Shown here one piece after another: positions 1 to 6,963 of a DNA stretch of 8,138 nucleotides; position 1 is the stretch's first letter; each line of letters starts with the position of its first letter. The notes beneath the pieces are model-generated. The model was given only the letters and a program-made list of their open reading frames with translations, had not been told where the DNA came from and ran no database searches. This DNA is from an uncultured Spongiibacteraceae bacterium (GTDB taxonomy: Bacteria; Pseudomonadota; Gammaproteobacteria; Pseudomonadales; CAMLJR01): assembly GCA_946480345.1 (NCBI GenBank), contig CAMLJR010000132.1, positions 1 through 8,138 of the forward strand. The letters run 5' to 3'. Both the position numbers and the translations under genes were made by a program.

Positions 1-1
1 C

Positions 2-34
2 CGTAACTTCGAAATTCAGGACGATTACAAATGA
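2..34 (+). CDS. possible C-terminal tail of an upstream gene (partial)
   Basis: One frame reads ten codons (RNFEIQDDYK) from the window edge to a TGA at 32-34. The AT content rises sharply straight after this stop, as expected at a gene end. In many T6SS clusters tssL (dotU) precedes tssM, so this could be the tail of tssL, but ten residues cannot identify a family. Another frame is also open to about position 73, so even the reading frame is uncertain. Confidence 0.25.
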   Translation, partial: RNFEIQDDYK

Positions 35-135
35 TTTTATGGATAAAAATTCCTCCCCTTCCTTCCACCTATGATTTTTAAAAACGCTTAAAATTTTTCG
101 AAATTCGGATTTATTGTTGTCTCATGGATTGAAAG
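35..135 (+). other. AT-rich spacer and leader upstream of tssM
   Basis: About 100 bp without a convincing gene. By hand count only 30 of the 100 bases from 31 to 130 are G or C, well below the neighbouring coding DNA, which fits a promoter or leader region. The word TTCGAAATTC occurs at 8-17 and again at 97-106, and its core TTTCGAAA (96-103) is self-complementary. I see no -35/-10 pair or sigma-54 element good enough to call, and no terminator for the upstream gene. A GGA at 126-128, 7 nt before the tssM ATG, is the likely weak ribosome binding site. Confidence 0.4.
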
Positions 136-3100
136 ATGCTTCGCTTGTTACGCAATTTAAAATTACTCTCGGCCATCGGCTTCGCTCTCGTCATCGCAAC
201 GATATGGTTGTTCGGCTATGTGTTTGGGTTAAACACGTTAGAGCAGCGCTTGATAGCGATCGTCGCCGTGATGATTTTTTGGGTGGTGGCATTACTGGTG
301 GGGCGTGTGTTTACGCTGCGGGCGGGTGCCGTAGTGGAGCGTATGTTTCGCGCGCAGCTCGACCAGGCCGTAATGCAGGCGACTCCCGAGCAACGCGGTG
401 AAATTGCATTATTACGTAAGCAATTACTAGAGGCGATCAGCACACTCAAAAAATCCAACCTCGGTCATACCCGCGGAAAAGCCGCGCTGTACGAGTTGCC
501 CTGGTACATGATTATCGGGCACCCAGCCGCCGGCAAGAGCAGCGCTATCCAGAATTCAGGATTAACATTTCCACTCGACCAGGGGTCGCGCGCTATTCGC
601 GGTGTGGGCGGAACTCGAAACTGCGATTGGTTTTTCACTACGGAAGGCGTACTGCTTGATACCGCAGGTCGTTATTCCGTTCAACCGGAAGATCGCACTG
701 AGTGGTTGGAATTTTTGCATCTGCTCAAAGCGAACCGCCCACGCACGCCGATAAACGGAATTTTGGTTGCTATTTCGTTTCCAGAGCTTGCGCAATATAA
801 AAGCGAGGGCTTTGCCGAGTACGCGCGTCAAATTCGCGCACGCATTAACGAGATTGATCGAGCGTTTTCTCGCAAGGTGCCGGTCTACTTATTTTTCACA
901 AAGATTGATCTATTAGGTGGCTTCGCGCAGTTTTTCGAAGATATGACGGAGAAGCAGCGCTCTCAAGTCTGGGGGGCGACGCTATCGCACGAGCAAGCGG
1001 AAAAAACGGCTGATGTCGCCGCGATGGTTTCGGCGGAATTTGAAAAGCTGTTTCGCGGCTTGGCGGAAATGGGTAACGAGAAGCTCGCAATTTCTCGAGG
1101 CGATATTTCTCGACCTGCGTTGTTTGCGTTTCCTATTGAATTTAATTCGATGCGCAGTGCGGTTAGTCGATTTGTCGAAATTCTTTTCGAAGATGATCCT
1201 TACCACACGCATCCACTATTACGCGGATTTTATTTCACCAGTGCCTTGCAGGAAGGTTCGCCAAAAATTCCTGCTGGTGCACGTGTTTCGTCGAAATTCG
1301 CTCTTGCCGGCGCCGAATTTTCTACGACAAAAGCACCCAAGAGCGAAAGCTATTTTTTACGCGATCTGTTTCGGGATGTCATATTTCCCGATCAGCATCT
1401 AGTCAGTCGACAAATAAAAACTGCGCGCAGCCATACCAGGTGGGTTGGATTGCTCGCGGGGGTCTTTGTTTTTTCCATCGTGGTCGGCGCATGGGGCTGG
1501 TCTTTCTATCACAACCAGCAACTGATCAATGAAATCACGAATGAGCTGACGCTGGCAGATTCTGCAGATATGAAAGAGCGTCTCGACAGACTCAATACTA
1601 TTCAAACGCGCCTGAAAGCGCTGGAGCAGGGCCGGCCCGGTGCAATGGGATTCGGTTTGTATCAAGGCGAAGAGCTAGTCAGTCGATTGCAAAATATATA
1701 CGTTGCCGAGATCTCGCAATTGCTGTTAGCACCTGTGAAAAAGGATATTGAAACCCGTTTGTTAACGGTGGCCGGCAGTAGCACACAAACCAGTAATAAC
1801 GCGGTCGTGGACGCGCCAAATCTTTCGACGGAACAATATTACGAGGACCTGAAAACGTATTTAATGATGCATCGTAAAGAGCGTCTGGAAGCGTCGTATC
1901 TTTCCGAGCACTTAATGCAGCATTGGAAAAATTGGTTGGACGAAAATAGAGGTTCTTCTAGTCAAGAAAATATCCACCAAGTGGCGAAAGCCATTATTGA
2001 ATATTATGTTTTACAGTTTCCTCGATCATCAACCCCTGCTATTGAAAATCAAGAGGCCATCGTCGTTGGGACTCGCCAATATCTCAATGGCGTAATACAA
2101 AAAATATCACCGAAGGACCGTATTTATAGCGAGCTGATTTCGCAAGCTACTAATAAATATCCACGACTTACCGTAGCGCGTGTTTTAGAAAACGCGGGCG
2201 TCGATTTAATCAGCGGAAGCTATAGCGTTTCGCCCGCTTATACGCGCGCAGCCTGGGAGGGTTATATGCGACAGGCAGTGGACGACGCTAGTAGAGGAAC
2301 CTTCAAGGATGATGACTGGGTTCTCGAAAATAGCGGTGGAGTGCCGCAGCTTAATGCCGAGAACTTCGAGAATAATAGGCGCGAACTGCTGGCGATGTAT
2401 AAAGCGGCATATACCAGCGAATGGCGTAAATTTATTGCCGGATTATCGATAAATGGCTTTCGCAATATCAATGAGTCTATTAACGGGATAGATCGCCTCA
2501 GCGATTTCAATCAATCACCGTTGCGCCGGGTTTTTGCACGCGTTGCTTACGAAACGGAATGGGATAATCCGCAATTTCTAAAAGAATCTCCTCTTAAGGA
2601 AGAGAAAAATATAAAAGAAGCTATCGTCGATCGCTTATTGTCCGAAAGTGATTCACGCGCAAAGCGTCAAACGAATGTCGATGCAGGTGAAGTTGAGGAA
2701 AAATTTGCACTCTTTGCCCGCATGACATCCGAAAAGGAGGGGTCGCCTACGCTGGTCCCATATTTCGGTGCATTAGGAAAGGTGAAGTCGCGACTGGAAT
2801 CGATTCAATCGTCCGGCGACGCCGGTAAGTCGGCTCGGCAGCTGATGAAGAGTACCGCCGATGCGGGAGATTCAGAGCTGATTACCGGTATGCAAATTGT
2901 GGATGGTCAATTATTGGCAGGTGCCGACGCAGAGATGCGTGACGTGCTAAAGCCGATATTGCTGCGCCCCTTCACGTCGAGCTACGGGGTTCTAATACCC
3001 TTGGCAAATTCTGATATTAATCAAAACTGGCAGCATCTCGTGTTGCCATACTGGGCAACCATCGCTGGCAAATATCCATTTGTCGACTCCAGCAACGAAG

Positions 3101-3726
3101 CGCCGATTACCGATATCGCGAAATTTCTTGAACCGGAAGCAGGTACGCTCAACAAATTTATTAATGAGGATTTAAGCGGACTTTTGGTACGCAAAGGCAA
3201 TGTTTACACGTCTCGACGTTGGTTCAACATGTCGGTGCCATTTACGCGAGAGTTCCTAGCGAATATTTCGCGTGCTTCGGATATTCAGGAAAAAATATTT
3301 TTTGCGGGCGGGCAATCGCAATTTGAATTGCAGCCCGTACCGATTCCAGGGCTGAGTGAAGTAATCCTGGAAATTGATGGTCAGCAGCTTCGTTATCGAA
3401 ACGGACCGCAATTATGGACAACGTTTTCCTGGCCGATAATGCAGAGCGCACAAGGTGCGAAATTATCGGTGGTGACGTTTGCCGGTGTGTCGGCCACGGT
3501 TGCGGCGCACCCTGGCCGCATGGGTTGGACGCGCCTCGTATCTGCCGCCAAGGTCACCAGTAATTCTCAGGGCGCAACACAATTGACGTGGATGGTCGAT
3601 TCACCCGATAGCAAAGGCAGCGAAAAAATTGCCATCAAGTTCAATTTGCGCCAAGTGTCCGGCGCAAATTTACTGGCGATGAGTTCGTTACGAGATCTGA
3701 ATCTTCCCAAGAAAATTGTGAATTAA
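136..3726 (+). CDS. tssM: TssM (IcmF), T6SS inner-membrane complex subunit
   Basis: 1196 residues, in the usual size range for TssM. Two membrane segments lie near residues 12-31 and 38-60. A cytoplasmic GTPase-like domain follows with an intact P-loop GHPAAGKS (128-135), a DTAG motif (175-178) and TKID (255-258), matching G1, G3 and G4 elements. A third membrane segment (about 436-457, WVGLLAGVFVF start) leads into a long periplasmic part with a typical YEDLKTYLMM stretch (about 569-578). The C-terminal beta domain carries LEIDGQQLRYRNGP (1078-1091), a conserved TssM feature. In the family, TssM joins TssL and TssJ to form the trans-envelope channel, and its C-terminus meets TssJ in the periplasm. 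The start is firm: an in-frame TGA sits at 130-132, so ATG 136 is the first available start. tagF begins 9 nt after the stop. No frameshift or missing motif was seen. Confidence 0.97.
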   Translation: MLRLLRNLKLLSAIGFALVIATIWLFGYVFGLNTLEQRLIAIVAVMIFWVVALLVGRVFTLRAGAVVERMFRAQLDQAVMQATPEQRGEIALLRKQLLEAISTLKKSNLGHTRGKAALYELPWYMIIGHPAAGKSSAIQNSGLTFPLDQGSRAIRGVGGTRNCDWFFTTEGVLLDTAGRYSVQPEDRTEWLEFLHLLKANRPRTPINGILVAISFPELAQYKSEGFAEYARQIRARINEIDRAFSRKVPVYLFFTKIDLLGGFAQFFEDMTEKQRSQVWGATLSHEQAEKTADVAAMVSAEFEKLFRGLAEMGNEKLAISRGDISRPALFAFPIEFNSMRSAVSRFVEILFEDDPYHTHPLLRGFYFTSALQEGSPKIPAGARVSSKFALAGAEFSTTKAPKSESYFLRDLFRDVIFPDQHLVSRQIKTARSHTRWVGLLAGVFVFSIVVGAWGWSFYHNQQLINEITNELTLADSADMKERLDRLNTIQTRLKALEQGRPGAMGFGLYQGEELVSRLQNIYVAEISQLLLAPVKKDIETRLLTVAGSSTQTSNNAVVDAPNLSTEQYYEDLKTYLMMHRKERLEASYLSEHLMQHWKNWLDENRGSSSQENIHQVAKAIIEYYVLQFPRSSTPAIENQEAIVVGTRQYLNGVIQKISPKDRIYSELISQATNKYPRLTVARVLENAGVDLISGSYSVSPAYTRAAWEGYMRQAVDDASRGTFKDDDWVLENSGGVPQLNAENFENNRRELLAMYKAAYTSEWRKFIAGLSINGFRNINESINGIDRLSDFNQSPLRRVFARVAYETEWDNPQFLKESPLKEEKNIKEAIVDRLLSESDSRAKRQTNVDAGEVEEKFALFARMTSEKEGSPTLVPYFGALGKVKSRLESIQSSGDAGKSARQLMKSTADAGDSELITGMQIVDGQLLAGADAEMRDVLKPILLRPFTSSYGVLIPLANSDINQNWQHLVLPYWATIAGKYPFVDSSNEAPITDIAKFLEPEAGTLNKFINEDLSGLLVRKGNVYTSRRWFNMSVPFTREFLANISRASDIQEKIFFAGGQSQFELQPVPIPGLSEVILEIDGQQLRYRNGPQLWTTFSWPIMQSAQGAKLSVVTFAGVSATVAAHPGRMGWTRLVSAAKVTSNSQGATQLTWMVDSPDSKGSEKIAIKFNLRQVSGANLLAMSSLRDLNLPKKIVN

Positions 3727-3735
3727 GGCTTATTG

Positions 3736-4758
3736 ATGGCTTTCGCATTCTGGCGTCAGGACGAGATCAAAGAAGCTACAAGCTATTCCCTATTTGGGAA
3801 GTTGCCGCGTCGTGCCGATTTCGTGCGGATGAATGCGACCGTTCCGGTTGCGCATGAATATGATCAACTGCTGGCCGATGCCGTTGTTAAGTTGTCGAAA
3901 AATGCGGGATGGGAATCTGCATACGATGCCACTGAGGCCAGTCTTTTTGCGTATCGAAGCCGTGATAAACAATCCTGGTTCGTCGGGGGCCAGTATCCGA
4001 GCCATGATCAGGAATATCGTCGTTTCCCTCTAGTGGCTGGTGTTTCGCGAACCTCTATCGAAATTGGCGATCGCCTGCATCTACTGCCGCTGGCTTACGA
4101 AGTGTTTTACAGCGGGTTGTTGGGCCATTTGAGTAACGCAATCGTTAATTCGGTGGACGCGTTGAGCTGTCGGAGTTTTCTGGAGGGGTTTGCGGGTAGC
4201 GCGCAACAAACCGGCACTGACTTCGATTTAGCTAATGGACTATTACTGATGTTTGCTGATGGGCACGATGTGAATTACTTGCATCGCATCTTGTGTATGG
4301 CTTATCCGCATGCTCAGTTGGAGCAAGCTCTTTTAAATATAGCTTTTTACGCGAGCTTCATTCGGCATTTTCCGCATCGTGTTACTGCACAAGAGGTTGT
4401 CCTTCCTCTCCCTGGCAAGCTGGGTACATCGCTTCTTGTAGTGAGTGTGTGGTTGACGCTTATTGGTAATCTCATTGGCGATTCGCGCCGCATCGCGGGT
4501 TTTTTCTTTCGCGAAAATTTTATTGTTATCGCAATCGATATTTTTTCGGATCAATTTTCGCCGCTTTTGCCATTGATCGATTCAGCCAAAGTACGTGGCC
4601 TCATGCTTACTTCCGAACATGAAGCCTGGTGCGCGCATCCACTTTATCCGGAAATCAGCTATGCATTGACGCGGCTTATTTCGGAGCCCGGAGCATCATT
4701 GCAATCAGTCTTTGATTGCACAAAACAAATCGGCAGCCGCCTAACCACTTACGAGTAA
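3736..4758 (+). CDS. tagF: TagF (ImpM family), T6SS-associated post-translational regulator
   Basis: 340 residues from ATG 3736. The ATG is preferred over a TTG at 3733 because TAAGG (3724-3728), overlapping the tssM stop, sits 7 nt upstream of it. The N-terminus has LFGKLPRRADFVR (19-31), the family's FGKLPxRGDFV signature with Ala in place of the usual Gly at residue 27. A second match is YRRFPLVAGV (94-103), equivalent to the family's GRxFPL segment. From about residue 110 onward the match is weaker; a hydrophobic stretch lies near 229-248. In Pseudomonas and Agrobacterium, TagF represses T6SS assembly post-translationally, with Fha as a described partner. tagF often sits beside tssM, commonly with the phosphatase gene pppA; here pppA is absent and tssB follows after 22 nt. 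Cytoplasmic location is inferred, as there is no signal peptide. The family call is solid; the C-terminal half is not assigned. Confidence 0.88.
   Translation: MAFAFWRQDEIKEATSYSLFGKLPRRADFVRMNATVPVAHEYDQLLADAVVKLSKNAGWESAYDATEASLFAYRSRDKQSWFVGGQYPSHDQEYRRFPLVAGVSRTSIEIGDRLHLLPLAYEVFYSGLLGHLSNAIVNSVDALSCRSFLEGFAGSAQQTGTDFDLANGLLLMFADGHDVNYLHRILCMAYPHAQLEQALLNIAFYASFIRHFPHRVTAQEVVLPLPGKLGTSLLVVSVWLTLIGNLIGDSRRIAGFFFRENFIVIAIDIFSDQFSPLLPLIDSAKVRGLMLTSEHEAWCAHPLYPEISYALTRLISEPGASLQSVFDCTKQIGSRLTTYE
4700..4720 (+). repeat. perfect 8-bp inverted repeat at the end of tagF
   Basis: TGCAATCA (4700-4707) and TGATTGCA (4713-4720) are exact reverse complements separated by 5 nt. They lie inside tagF, about 35 nt before its stop and 60 nt before the tssB start. 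In mRNA this would be a short hairpin. It has no U-tract, so it is not an intrinsic terminator. A role in transcript processing or stability before the highly needed tssBC genes is possible but unsupported; codon chance is the simplest explanation. Confidence 0.35.
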
Positions 4759-4780
4759 ATTCAGACATGAGGAGCATGTT

Positions 4781-5281
4781 ATGAGCAACGAGAGTACACA
4801 GAAAAAGTTATCACGAGTTCGTCCGCCCCGCGTTCAAATCACTTATGACGTTGAAATTGGCGATGCCATAGAAACAAAGGAGCTGCCATTCGTACTCGGT
4901 GTCATGGGCGACTACAGCGGAAACAAAAAGGAGCCTCTCGAAAAGCTGAAGGATAGAAAATTCGTTCAAATCGACAAGGATAATTTTGACGACGTGCTGA
5001 AAGGTATGGCTCCCAGATTGACTCTTCAAGTCGAAAATAAATTAAAGGACGATAACAGCCGGATGGCAGTCGAACTGAATTTCGAGAAGCTTGAGGATTT
5101 CGAACCAGGTCGTATCGTCGATCAGGTCGATCCACTGAAACAATTGCTGGAAATTCGCGGCAAGCTTTCCGATCTGCGAAACAAAGTTATCGGTAACGAT
5201 AAGCTTGAAGAGTTGCTCGACGAGGTTGTGCGGGACACTGAAAAGCTGAAAACCATTGCTGCTGAAACAGCGGCCGAATAA
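4781..5281 (+). CDS. tssB: TssB (VipA), contractile sheath small subunit
   Basis: 166 residues, the normal length for VipA/TssB. The N-terminus carries the family hallmark RVRPPRVQITYDVEIGDA (12-29), followed by KELPFVLGVMGDYSG (33-47) and LKDRKFVQIDKDNFDDVLK, all highly conserved. The C-terminal part (about 125-160) is rich in Leu, Lys and Glu with helical periodicity, as in the TssB helix that packs against TssC. TssB and TssC form the cytoplasmic helical sheath whose contraction drives the Hcp tube; the ATPase ClpV (TssH) recycles it. The start is supported by a strong TGAGGAG (4768-4774) 6 nt before ATG. tssC begins 14 nt after the stop, so the pair is probably translated from one message at matched levels. 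No oddities seen. Confidence 0.97.
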   Translation: MSNESTQKKLSRVRPPRVQITYDVEIGDAIETKELPFVLGVMGDYSGNKKEPLEKLKDRKFVQIDKDNFDDVLKGMAPRLTLQVENKLKDDNSRMAVELNFEKLEDFEPGRIVDQVDPLKQLLEIRGKLSDLRNKVIGNDKLEELLDEVVRDTEKLKTIAAETAAE

Positions 5282-5295
5282 AGGGAGATTATTTT

Positions 5296-6774
5296 ATGAC
5301 TATGACGGCCGAAGTTGCGCAGGAAAAAGATGTCGGGGAGGCGCGTTCACTGCTGAATGACATCGTTGATCAAAGTCGTGTTGCGGTAAATGAATCTGAA
5401 AAATCGCACACCCGAAACTTGATTGGCGAATTGGTCGATCAAGTATTGTCGGGTACCGTAACCGTTTCTACAGATTTGGTGGCTAGCATCGATGCACGCG
5501 TAGCCGAGCTTGATCGACTCATTTCAGCGCAATTGAACAGCATTATGCATGCGCCTGAATTTCAGAAACTCGAAGCGTCATGGCGAGGACTCAAATATCT
5601 CGTTCGCGAGTCTGAAACCAGCACTATGCTTAAAATCAAAGTTTTGAATACCTCTAAAAAAGATTTAATTAAGGATTTCAAGACCGCCTCGGATTTCGAT
5701 CAAAGCGCGTTGTTTAAAAAAGTCTACGAAGAAGAATACGGCACTTTCGGTGGTGGTCCTTACGCTGCATTGATAGGCGATTACGATTTTGGGCGCCATG
5801 CAGAAGATTTCTATCTGCTCGATCAGGTTTCTCACGTCGCTGCCGCTGCGCACGCGCCTTTTATTTCCGCAGCATCGCCCACGCTGTTTGGTTTGGATTC
5901 GTTCACCGATATCGGTAAGCCGCGGGATCTGGCGAAAGTGTTCGATACGGTTGAGTACGCCAAGTGGAAAGGCTTTCGAGAAACGGAAGATTCGCGTTAC
6001 GTCGGCCTCGTGCTGCCTAACGTACTGGGGCGTTTACCGTATGGGCGAAATACCGTTCCGGTAGAGGAGTTTAATTTCGAAGAAGATTGTGATGGCTCGA
6101 ATCACGATAAATATCTTTGGACAAATGCATCCTATGCATTCGCCACGCGTCTGACAGAGGCATTTTCGAGTTATGGTTGGCTGGCGGCAATTCGCGGTGT
6201 TGAAGGCGGCGGGCTAGTCAATAATTTACCGACTCACACCTTCCAAACCGATGATGGCGAAATCGCACTGAAGTGTCCGACCGAAGTGGCGATTACTGAT
6301 CGCAACGAGAAAGTGTTATCCGATCTCGGTTTCATTTCGTTAGTGCATTGCAAAAATACGGATTACGCGGCGTTTTTCAGCGGTCAATCGACGCAGAAAA
6401 ACAAGGTGTACAACACCGATGTAGCGAATGCGAATGCGCGATTGTCATCACAGCTACCTTATATTTTTGCAGTGTCGCGTATAGCGCATTACATGAAGGC
6501 GATCATGCGCGACAAGATCGGTAGTTTCGCCTCTCGCCAAGGCGTCCAGGATTATCTCAATACATGGCTTTCGCAATATGTGCTTTTAGATGATTCCGCC
6601 AGCCAGGAATCGAAAGCGAAGTTCCCACTGAGAGAGGCGCAAGTAGATGTGGTCGAGGTGCCTGGCAAGCCGGGTGTTTATCGCGCTGCTGCTTTCTTGC
6701 GTCCGCATTTTCAATTGGACGAGCTTACGATTTCTTTGCGCTTGGTTGCTGAGCTGCCGAAATCTAGCCGCTGA
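5296..6774 (+). CDS. tssC: TssC (VipB), contractile sheath large subunit
   Basis: 492 residues, full length for VipB/TssC. The helix ARSLLNDIVDQSRVAVNE (16-33) corresponds to the N-terminal VipB helix that ClpV recognises when it disassembles contracted sheaths. Further family hallmarks are KLEASWRGLKYLV (91-103), GGGPYAALIGDYDFGRH (152-168), the VLPNVLGRLPYG segment, the GWLAAIRGVEGGG segment and a C-terminus ending in a beta strand (LTISLRLVAELP) used in the inter-subunit sheath mesh. GGGAG (5283-5287) lies 8 nt before ATG 5296; a second in-frame ATG two codons later is less well spaced. The protein works with TssB in the cytoplasm. Downstream, a 189-nt structured non-coding region separates it from hcp, in contrast to the tight spacing of the genes before it. 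No truncation or frameshift was seen. Confidence 0.98.
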   Translation: MTMTAEVAQEKDVGEARSLLNDIVDQSRVAVNESEKSHTRNLIGELVDQVLSGTVTVSTDLVASIDARVAELDRLISAQLNSIMHAPEFQKLEASWRGLKYLVRESETSTMLKIKVLNTSKKDLIKDFKTASDFDQSALFKKVYEEEYGTFGGGPYAALIGDYDFGRHAEDFYLLDQVSHVAAAAHAPFISAASPTLFGLDSFTDIGKPRDLAKVFDTVEYAKWKGFRETEDSRYVGLVLPNVLGRLPYGRNTVPVEEFNFEEDCDGSNHDKYLWTNASYAFATRLTEAFSSYGWLAAIRGVEGGGLVNNLPTHTFQTDDGEIALKCPTEVAITDRNEKVLSDLGFISLVHCKNTDYAAFFSGQSTQKNKVYNTDVANANARLSSQLPYIFAVSRIAHYMKAIMRDKIGSFASRQGVQDYLNTWLSQYVLLDDSASQESKAKFPLREAQVDVVEVPGKPGVYRAAAFLRPHFQLDELTISLRLVAELPKSSR

Positions 6775-6790
6775 TATGGCGCGCACTGAA

Positions 6791-6813
6791 TAAGCGATGT
6801 GATTCATCGCTTA
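6791..6813 (+). other. 9-bp perfect hairpin just after tssC
   Basis: TAAGCGATG (6791-6799) and CATCGCTTA (6805-6813) are perfect reverse complements with a 5-nt loop, starting 17 nt after the tssC stop. There is no T-run after the stem (the next bases are ATTAACA), so it is at best a weak terminator. Protection of the tssBC message from 3' exonucleases, or a marker for an mRNA processing point, are alternatives. Confidence 0.6.
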
Positions 6814-6817
6814 ATTA

Positions 6818-6829
6818 ACACAAGGATGT
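6818..6829 (+). promoter_or_regulatory. candidate CsrA/RsmA binding site
   Basis: ACACAAGGATGT matches 11 of 12 positions of the published CsrA SELEX consensus RUACARGGAUGU; only the second base differs. It lies in non-coding DNA upstream of hcp, followed by three further GGA motifs, one in a hairpin loop and one in the hcp Shine-Dalgarno. Multiple spaced GGA sites ending at the ribosome binding site are typical of CsrA/RsmA-repressed leaders. RsmA is a known negative regulator of T6SS in Pseudomonas. The role here is inferred. Confidence 0.45.
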
Positions 6830-6867
6830 GGTGGTACCTCCGAGAGAGAAACGTCTTGGAATTAAAC

Positions 6868-6888
6868 CGCCGAAAATGGTTTTTGGCG
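6868..6888 (+). other. 9-bp hairpin in the hcp leader
   Basis: CGCCGAAAA (6868-6876) pairs with TTTTTGGCG (6880-6888) across a 3-nt loop, with a single G-U wobble in nine pairs. It ends one base before the next hairpin. A competing short pairing, TGGC (6884-6887) with GCCA (6890-6893), would use one arm of each neighbour and exclude both. Confidence 0.5.
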
Positions 6889-6889
6889 T

Positions 6890-6924
6890 GCCACAAGAGT
6901 TGCTCAGGATGAGCTTATTGTGGC
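6890..6924 (+). promoter_or_regulatory. nested hairpin with GGA in its loop
   Basis: The outer stem is GCCACAA (6890-6896) with TTGTGGC (6918-6924), a perfect 7 bp. Inside it, GCTCA (6902-6906) pairs with TGAGC (6910-6914), closing a loop of exactly GGA (6907-6909). A GGA presented in a short hairpin loop, with the local sequence CAGGATG, is the preferred form of a CsrA/RsmA site. The structure sits about 40 nt before the hcp start. Confidence 0.5.
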
Positions 6925-6951
6925 GAAATTTTATCTCCCAACAAACTCGAC

Positions 6952-6957
6952 AAGGAG
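6952..6957 (+). promoter_or_regulatory. hcp ribosome binding site overlapping a GGA motif
   Basis: AAGGAG, 6 nt before ATG 6964, is a strong Shine-Dalgarno and fixes the hcp start. The wider word ACAAGGA also fits the core of the CsrA/RsmA consensus, and ACTC (6945-6948) can pair with GAGT (6955-6958) to put ACAAG in a small loop. Protein binding here would block ribosomes directly. Confidence 0.7.
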
Positions 6958-6963
6958 TCAAAC

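Larger units (their letters stand above)
6775..6963 (+). promoter_or_regulatory. structured tssC-hcp intergenic region (hcp leader)
   Basis: 189 nt with no credible gene. It contains three separate stem-loops (6791-6813, 6868-6888, 6890-6924), four GGA motifs (6824-6826, 6858-6860, 6907-6909, 6954-6956) and the hcp ribosome binding site. A separate leader before hcp is common, since Hcp is needed in far larger amounts than other T6SS parts and often has its own control. I found no sigma-70 or sigma-54 promoter convincing enough to place, so whether hcp has its own promoter or is fed by read-through from tssC stays open. Confidence 0.6.

Noticed and set aside
8..106. Repeated word TTCGAAATTC at 8-17 and 97-106 as a possible paired operator
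   Set aside because: Similar TCGAAATTC words recur inside tssM (near 1172 and 1290), so it looks like a common local word in this genome and not a specific site.
1013..1402. 129-codon + strand open frame inside tssM in another frame
   Set aside because: It overlaps the intact cytoplasmic domain of TssM, and its odd composition has no domain hallmarks.
6884..6904. Possible sigma-54 promoter: TGGCGTG followed by TTGC upstream of hcp
   Set aside because: The GG and GC dinucleotides are about 5 bp too far apart for the -24/-12 spacing. Another pair, TTGG (6856-6859) with GC (6869-6870), is 1 bp too short and otherwise poor.
6826..6912. Short open frame of 28 codons in the hcp leader, starting MWWYLRER
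   Set aside because: The ATG directly abuts AAGG with no spacing for a ribosome, there is no domain signal, and a frame of this size is expected by chance; the tryptophans do not form a clear leader-peptide arrangement.
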